Below, piece by piece: positions 55,001 through 58,842 of a DNA stretch of 58,842 bases; the stretch's first letter is position 1, and the number at the start of each line of letters is the position of its first letter. Both the position numbers and the translations under genes were made by a program. The stretch spans positions 1 through 58,842 of the forward strand of contig JALORP010000016.1 in NCBI GenBank assembly GCA_025458865.1, given 5' to 3'. The DNA is from Steroidobacteraceae bacterium (GTDB lineage Bacteria > Pseudomonadota > Gammaproteobacteria > Steroidobacterales > Steroidobacteraceae). The notes under the pieces are model-generated. The model saw only the letters and a program-made list of their open reading frames with translations. It was not told where the DNA came from and did no database searches.

Positions 55001-55949
55001 GGTGCTGTGGGACGAGTCGCGCGAGGACGGCAATCCGTGGGGAATCTCGTTTCTGAGAATGTTCGACATGTCGAACGACAGCGGCCTGTTCTGCGACGCG
55101 CCCGGCGGCGGACTCGTGCCGCTCTACGAGGCCAAGATGGCGGCCCACTACGACCATCGCTGGGCCACCTACGTGCCCGGGCCCGAGGGCAGGCCGGAGA
55201 CGGCGGACGTCAGCGCGGCGCAGAAGCGCGATCCGGCGTTCGCGGTGACGCCGCGCTACTGGGTCGACGAGGCCGAGGTCCGCGAGCGTCTCGCGGCGAA
55301 AGGCTGGAATCGCGACTGGCTGCTGGGCTTTCGCGACATCTGCCGCGCGACCGACGAACGCACCGTCATCGCCAGCGTGATCCCGGCGGTGGGGGTGGGG
55401 AATAACCTGCCGGTGGCGTTGTGCGACACTGGGCGAGTGTCAGCAGGCCGGATGGCTGCGCTACTCGGCAACCTTTCCGCGCTGGTGCTCGACTTTCTCG
55501 CGCGGCACAAGGTCGGCGGCACGCACCTGAATTTCTTCATCCTCAAGCAGCTCGCCGTGCTGCCGCCGGAGCGCCTCGACGCGGCGGCGCTCGACTTCAT
55601 CGTGCCGCGGGTGCTGGAACTCGCTTACACCGCCCACGACCTGCAGCCGTTCTACGAAGACCTCGTGGCTGAGAATCCTGCCTGGGACTCGCGTCCCGCC
55701 GGGGAGCGTGGCCGGCCGTTTCCGTGGGACGACGCGCGGCGCGCGCGCCTGCGGGCCGAGCTCGATGCCTGGTTCGCCCTTGCCTATGGCCTCGACCGGG
55801 ACGAGCTGCGCTACGTGCTGGACCCCGCGGACGTTATGGGCGCGGACTACCCCTCCGAGACCTTCCGGGTGCTAAAGGAGCGCGAGCTGCGCGAACTCGG
55901 CGAGTACCGCACCCGCCGGCTGGTCCTGGAGGCATGGGACCGGCCCTAG
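52059..55949 (+). CDS. N6-adenine DNA methylase (DrmMI-like, Eco57I-type fold)
   Basis: A 1296-aa protein. SAM-binding motif I is VVDPACGSGHFLLAAARR near residue 502, and the catalytic motif IV is VLGNPPWERLK near residue 765. It has an N-terminal extension of 400 residues and a target-recognition-like C-terminus (LGNLSALVLDFLARHKVGG, FFILKQLAVLPPE), the shape of type IIG/BREX/DISARM methylases. No PD-(D/E)xK nuclease is clear at the N-terminus. It starts with TTG at 52059, 1 nt after the SNF2 gene. By analogy to DrmMI it would mark host DNA at adenine; the target site is unknown. Confidence 0.88.
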   Translation: MRRPTPRHFESLSIEGGLLPPDWLARVAALDAGQMTAADYRVPPGLQLRDEISRFWRIGEALWADFVVGRAQPGHSKADVTERFICELLRQALRFDSLRPALLQELVSGPWPVPFSALVGRVPIVVGPWDRSLDAPDPAWGDGTRRRSAFGLVQEFLNAAPEALWGIASNGLVLRVARDNASLTRPAWIEVDLERLFTERRFADFSALWLLLHESRFGRAGHAPQECPLEAWRAAALSEGTRARESLRAGVEAALEALGGGFLQHPVNAELRSRLADGRLTAHGYFQQLLRLVYRLIFLFTVEDRGLLHPPGTPEQARALYAAGYALGRLRERAIRRRGFDRHDDLWRGLAPVFRGLARGEPVLGLPALGGLFAAEQCADLDAAALGNGPLLETVFRLAWLRDPATGAVTRINWRDMGPEEFGSVYESLLELEPEVAAESREFGFAGDGGARGSARKLTGSYYTPDGLVQLLLDSALEPVIAARLAAHPADADAALLGLAVVDPACGSGHFLLAAARRIAGHLARHRAGGTPTPAEFRYALRDVISYCVFGVDLNPMALELARIALWLEAFTPDRPLSFLDHHLQCGNALLGLMDLRQIAAGIPDEAYRPLTGDERGIAQTLARRNREARRQLERVRDSGQHPLDFSGASLGRALAEVDEAAEVTLDEVAAKERKFAALAAQAAAGPLAVAADLSMAAWLLPQTGATQARVPTTADLVPLLDGFGATDPAIVAAARAACREASVLHWPLAFPQVFARGGFDCVLGNPPWERLKIAEQEFFAARAPEIAAAPNAAARRRLIEALAEAAPGSADRRLWDAFVAAKQAAEAASQFAHGPRYPLTGVGDVNSYALFAETALSALGPTGRAGLVLPSGIATDDSTKLFFAHAAQGRLAELIDFENSEPIFPSVHRSYKFCLLTLGAASEARFGFFLTRVEQASDPRRRFTLGPEDLARLNPNTRTCPIFRSRRDAEIATAVYRRVPVLWDESREDGNPWGISFLRMFDMSNDSGLFCDAPGGGLVPLYEAKMAAHYDHRWATYVPGPEGRPETADVSAAQKRDPAFAVTPRYWVDEAEVRERLAAKGWNRDWLLGFRDICRATDERTVIASVIPAVGVGNNLPVALCDTGRVSAGRMAALLGNLSALVLDFLARHKVGGTHLNFFILKQLAVLPPERLDAAALDFIVPRVLELAYTAHDLQPFYEDLVAENPAWDSRPAGERGRPFPWDDARRARLRAELDAWFALAYGLDRDELRYVLDPADVMGADYPSETFRVLKERELRELGEYRTRRLVLEAWDRP

Positions 55950-56044
55950 CCACGCGCGAGCTGAACAGAACCGCGGCCGCCCGTGCTGCCGCATCGCCGG
56001 CCGAGTGGTAACCTAGGGCCCGGCAAACGGACCCGGTCAGCGCC

Positions 56045-56770
56045 ATGAACTCAGGTCCCGTCATGCATTTCGTCGCCGCCCCGCCGGTCGTCGAGCTTGC
56101 CCCGACAGAGGTCTTGGGCGATCTGAACGAGATCGAGCGTAAGAATGCCCCGGCGGCGCTGTACCTCGCCGGCAACCCCGACTTGCTGACGGCGGGTCGG
56201 CGCGTGTCCGTGGTCGGGTCGCGCGAGGCATCCGACGAAGGCCTGGCGCGGGCTCGCTCGCTCTCGCGGACCCTGGTGAAGCGCGGCTTCATCGTGGTGA
56301 GCGGCCTGGCGGCCGGCATCGACACGGCGGCTCACCTCGCAGCCCTGGAAGCGGGTGGCCGGACCATTGCCGTGCTCGGCACGCCCCTCGACGATTTCTA
56401 CCCCCGCGAGAACGAGGCGCTGCAGCGCCGCCTGATGCGGGAGCAGCTCGTCGTTTCGCAGTTTCCGTCCGGTTATCCGTCCGCTCCACGGAATTTCCCG
56501 ATGCGCAACCGGACGATGGCGCTGCTGTCTGACGCGACGGTGATCGTGGAAGCCGGCGACAAGAGCGGCACGCTCCACCAGGGCTGGGAGGCGCTGCGAC
56601 TCGGCCGGCCGCTGTTCCTCATGGAGAGCGTAGCGCGCGATCCGTCTTTGCGCTGGCCGGCCGAGATGATCCGCTACGGCGCGCAGATGCTTTCCCGCGA
56701 GAATCTCGAGCACTGCCTCGACGAGATTCCGGCACTCACGGTGGGCGGCGACGTTGCTGCCGAGGCTTGA
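56045..56770 (+). CDS. Minimal DprA/Smf-family (SLOG) protein
   Basis: A 241-aa protein with the Rossmann-like DprA core: RVSVVGSREASDEGLARAR (53-71), VVSGLAAGIDTAAHLAAL (84-101), TIAVLGTPLDDFYPREN, FPMRNRTMALLSDATVIVEA, and GDKSGTL with the phosphate-binding Gly/Ser. It lacks both the N-terminal SAM domain and the C-terminal winged helix of competence DprA, so a recombination-mediator role is not implied. It sits after the methylase (95 nt gap) and overlaps the phosphoribosyltransferase gene by 17 nt. SLOG domains bind nucleotides, and DprA itself binds single-stranded DNA; sensing or second-messenger roles are inference. An ATG at 56063 is an alternative start. Confidence 0.82.
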   Translation: MNSGPVMHFVAAPPVVELAPTEVLGDLNEIERKNAPAALYLAGNPDLLTAGRRVSVVGSREASDEGLARARSLSRTLVKRGFIVVSGLAAGIDTAAHLAALEAGGRTIAVLGTPLDDFYPRENEALQRRLMREQLVVSQFPSGYPSAPRNFPMRNRTMALLSDATVIVEAGDKSGTLHQGWEALRLGRPLFLMESVARDPSLRWPAEMIRYGAQMLSRENLEHCLDEIPALTVGGDVAAEA

Positions 56771-57383
56771 GTTCGCGGCCTGCTACGCCTACTCGAAACG
56801 CGGGACGTCCGAGGCGGCGAAGACATCGGTCGCGCTGCGGGACCGCGTCAAGTCCGGAAGCGCCGTCTGGCTGCCGCGCTATGCGGGCCGTGTCCATCAG
56901 GTCTACCGTGACGAGGAGTGTTTTCGCGCTTTTTTCGGGCCAGACATCACGCTGGTGCCTGTGCCAGGCAGCGCGCCGCTGGTGCCTGGCGCGCAATGGA
57001 TCCCCCGGCGCATCGCAGAGCTGCTGCTCGCTGAGGGGCTCGCGCGTGAGGTGCTGCCCTGTCTCCTGCGCCAGCGGGCGGTTCCGAAATCGGCCTATGC
57101 ATTGCCTGGCGAGCGGCCCGATGTCCAGCTGCACTACGATTCGATGCGGATCGAGCCGACACTGGTTCAGCCGCCGAGCATCACGTTGGTAGACGACATC
57201 GTGACCAAGGGCCGCACGCTGCTCGCGGCTGCCAGCCGGGTCGCAGAGGCCTTCCCCGAGGCGCAGGTCCGAGCGTTCGCCCTGGTGCGCTATCGAGGGC
57301 TCGTGCCCGATATTGATCGGTTCCTCGATCCGGTGGCGGGCACCATTGCGTTCGACGGTACGGACACCAACCGTCAGCCCTGA
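56754..57383 (+). CDS. ComF-like phosphoribosyltransferase
   Basis: A 209-aa protein. The PRPP-binding motif SITLVDDIVTKGRTLLAAA (residues 142-160: four hydrophobics, two Asp, GRT) is canonical, and the upstream ITLVPVPGSAPLVPG is the typical ComF-type first loop. The zinc-finger N-terminus of true ComFC is absent, replaced by a short basic start. TTG at 56754 lies inside the DprA gene in another frame (17-nt overlap), so the two proteins are probably made together. Acceptor base unknown; it could produce or consume a nucleotide signal, or act on DNA, but nothing here shows which. Confidence 0.8.
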   Translation: MLPRLEFAACYAYSKRGTSEAAKTSVALRDRVKSGSAVWLPRYAGRVHQVYRDEECFRAFFGPDITLVPVPGSAPLVPGAQWIPRRIAELLLAEGLAREVLPCLLRQRAVPKSAYALPGERPDVQLHYDSMRIEPTLVQPPSITLVDDIVTKGRTLLAAASRVAEAFPEAQVRAFALVRYRGLVPDIDRFLDPVAGTIAFDGTDTNRQP

Positions 57384-57397
57384 GGTGATTCCGCGAG

Positions 57398-58147
57398 ATG
57401 CCGCTCCTCGGTCACATTCTGCTCGCCAAAATCGCGCGCGACGCGGGGTTCGACATTCCGGCCGTGGCGGACAGCCCGTGGCTCGCTTTCGATACCGCCG
57501 GCTCCGCGTTACGCTTGTGGCTAAGGGACGATGCGTCTGGGCCGGTCGCGGCTTTGTCATCCCGCGCGGTTCTAAGCGAACTGGATGTGCCGGTCCTGGA
57601 TGTGGCTGTCCTGCCGCCGGCGGCCGCCGGTGCGTTCCAATTCCCAACCGCCGATGCCATGCTAACTGCGCTGGCGCGAGCGCAGGCGCTGAACCAATCC
57701 CTGCCCGACCGCCCCTATCGGGAGTTCGTCGAGCAACTCTCCGAGCTCGGGGCGACCGAGCGCGACGCGATCGTGCGTCAGCGGGTCGGCCAGGACAGGT
57801 TCCGTGACGCCCTGATGCAGTACTGGGGCGGCCGCTGCGCCGTCACCGGGCTTGCCGTTCCGGAACTGCTGCGTGCGAGCCATGCCAAGCCATGGAAGGT
57901 GGCGAACGATCGGGAGCGGCTCGACGTGCATAACGGTCTGCTCCTGGCAGTGCAGCTCGATGCGCTGTTCGATCGAGGCTTCCTGTGGTTCGACTCATGC
58001 GGTGACGGCGCCCTGAGTCCGGCTCTTGGAGCCAAGGACAGGCGCATGCTCGGGCTCGGTGGCTTCCCGTTGCGATTGAGCCGGCTCTCGCCCGCCCATG
58101 AGCCGTTTCTGGCCTATCATCGCGACCATGTCGCAATTCGCGCCTGA
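57398..58147 (+). CDS. HNH endonuclease (HNH_2 type)
   Basis: A 249-aa protein. The C-terminal half has the HNH_2 pattern: RQRVGQDRFRDALMQYWGGRCAVTGL, LLRASHAKPWKVANDRERLD, then HNGLLLAVQLDALFDRGFLWF. The His in SHAKPW and the Asn-containing HNGLLL are the predicted catalytic residues. The N-terminal half (about 110 residues) is unassigned and may bind DNA. The ATG lies 14 nt after the PRTase stop. In a locus with a methylase and helicases it is the likely DNA-cutting effector; the RidA gene starts within its last 20 nt. Confidence 0.82.
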   Translation: MPLLGHILLAKIARDAGFDIPAVADSPWLAFDTAGSALRLWLRDDASGPVAALSSRAVLSELDVPVLDVAVLPPAAAGAFQFPTADAMLTALARAQALNQSLPDRPYREFVEQLSELGATERDAIVRQRVGQDRFRDALMQYWGGRCAVTGLAVPELLRASHAKPWKVANDRERLDVHNGLLLAVQLDALFDRGFLWFDSCGDGALSPALGAKDRRMLGLGGFPLRLSRLSPAHEPFLAYHRDHVAIRA

Positions 58148-58643
58148 CGGACAGGGGAAAGGCTGTCGCGTACCTGAGGCACCCTGGCGCCGTGCGAGGA
58201 GCCTCGTCTTCGTTCTGCTTATCGCGGCTACGACGGCGGCCGCCGAGCCGCCCGCGGTCGAGCACCTCGACTCCGGCAAGGTGCTGCCCGCGGGCCTGCC
58301 GTTCTCCGAGGCCGTGCGCACGGGCGACCTGCTGCATCTGTCCGGCCAGATCGGCATCAGGCCGGGCACGCGCGAGCTGGTCCCGGGTGGCCTCGAGGCC
58401 GAGTCGCGGCAGACGCTCGAGAACATCCGCACGACGCTCGAGGCGCACGGCCTGTCGCTGCGCGACGTGGTGAAGTGCACCATCATGCTCGCCGACATGA
58501 CGCAGTGGGGGCGCTTCAACGCGATCTATCGCGAGTTCTTCGCGCCGCCCTATCCCGCCCGCAGCGCCTTCGGCACGAACGGCCTCGCGCTCGGCGCGCA
58601 GGTCGAGGTGGAGTGCCTCGCGCGGGTGCCGCCGCGCTTCTAG
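58128..58643 (+). CDS. RidA family protein with signal-anchor
   Basis: A 171-aa protein. A hydrophobic segment (RRARSLVFVLLIAATTAAAE) precedes the RidA domain (GLPFSEAVRTGDLLHLSGQIG; VVKCTIMLADMTQWGRFN; PYPARSAFGTNGLALGAQVE with the conserved substrate Arg). Cytosolic RidA deaminates reactive enamines; a periplasmic copy is less usual and its role is open. The ATG at 58128 overlaps the HNH gene by 20 nt, though a start nearer the hydrophobic segment cannot be excluded. Its stop overlaps the stop of the convergent LysR-type gene. Confidence 0.85.
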   Translation: MSQFAPDGQGKGCRVPEAPWRRARSLVFVLLIAATTAAAEPPAVEHLDSGKVLPAGLPFSEAVRTGDLLHLSGQIGIRPGTRELVPGGLEAESRQTLENIRTTLEAHGLSLRDVVKCTIMLADMTQWGRFNAIYREFFAPPYPARSAFGTNGLALGAQVEVECLARVPPRF

Positions 58644-58842
58644 CCGCGCGCGACGGGCGGCGCCTCGCCGGGATTGCGCATCCGCCCGAGCAGCGGCGCG
58701 TCGTTCGCGAGCAGGTGCTCCTCGCCGTGCTCGAGCATGAACCGCCGGCAGGCCTCGGCGACCGGCGACAGCAGCTTGGGCTGCAGGCACACGACGTTCC
58801 AGGTGCGCATCACCGGCGCGCCCTCGACGTCGAGGATGCCCA
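58640..58842 (-). CDS. LysR-type transcriptional regulator, C-terminal fragment
   Basis: The last 67 codons of a minus-strand gene that continues past the window edge. The reading frame gives LDVEGAPVMRTWNVVCLQPK, then LSPVAEACRRFMLEHGEEHLL, the terminal strand-helix of LysR effector-binding domains (CbbR-like in LPV/LDVEG-P-RTW). The N-terminal HTH is outside the window. Stop codon on 58640-58642. Confidence 0.7.
   Translation of the reverse strand, partial: GILDVEGAPVMRTWNVVCLQPKLLSPVAEACRRFMLEHGEEHLLANDAPLLGRMRNPGEAPPVARG

Noticed and set aside
56045-57383. DprA and ComF-like genes as a natural-competence locus
   Set aside because: Both proteins lack the domains of their competence namesakes, and no comEA/comEC or pilus gene is near.
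43982-58147. Calling the locus a standard class 1 DISARM system
   Set aside because: No DrmC phospholipase-D gene is present, DUF1998 is fused to the helicase, and the downstream genes are not DISARM genes.

Overview
The window is GC-rich, tightly packed bacterial chromosome with about 54 protein genes. I saw no rRNA, tRNA, CRISPR array or insertion sequence. The gene families (YqjD/YqjE/YqjK, YpfJ, an SSSF-type sensor kinase beside acs, a DcaP-like porin, MtrA/MtrB porin-cytochrome genes) point to a gammaproteobacterium, probably a GC-rich environmental lineage. This placement is inferred from gene content, not from a marker gene.

Layout. 1-3368: the end of an extracellular electron-transfer operon (3' end of an OmcA/MtrC-type cytochrome, an MtrA/DmsE-type cytochrome, an MtrB/PioB barrel), followed by a UbiA/MenA-family prenyltransferase on the other strand. 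4664-5945: an orphan CcdA-like antitoxin and a VapBC45-like toxin-antitoxin pair. 6210-7103: an EamA transporter. 7137-15104: a complete nine-gene V-type ATPase operon on the minus strand (G/H-like, C-like, I, K, F, E, A, B, D), with almost every junction overlapping. 15285-18049: an envelope cluster (SYLF, DUF3300, DUF2950). 18351-33353: mostly ordinary genes: methyltransferase, lipoproteins, hydrolase, flippase-like membrane protein, renalase-like oxidoreductase, oligopeptidase B, a receiver-TonB fusion, MaoC, two EEP-family phosphohydrolases, DUF502, GNAT-lipocalin-rhodanese, HIT. 33494-41158: an acetate module (CrbS-like kinase, CrbR-like regulator, acs, DcaP-like porin) with palindromes in the divergent acs/porin region. 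41175-43914: YpfJ, YqjDEK and an MBL hydrolase.

43982-58147 is the most notable region: six plus-strand genes that read as a DNA-targeting defence locus. They encode a 1758-aa DEAD/DExH helicase with a fused DUF1998 region, a SNF2 helicase, a 1296-aa N6-adenine DNA methylase, a stripped-down DprA/SLOG protein, a ComF-like phosphoribosyltransferase and an HNH nuclease. The first three resemble class 1 DISARM parts in which the DrmA and DrmB functions are in one protein. No DrmC phospholipase-D protein is present; a DprA-PRTase-HNH cassette lies in the downstream position. The window closes with an exported RidA protein and the end of a LysR-type regulator.

Two conserved genes look broken by out-of-frame internal deletions: the MtrA homologue (heme 9 missing, heme 10 out of frame) and the V-ATPase catalytic A subunit (about 23 nt missing near the C-terminal domain). 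Both shifts are in the same direction. They are either real lesions or consensus errors in the assembly.
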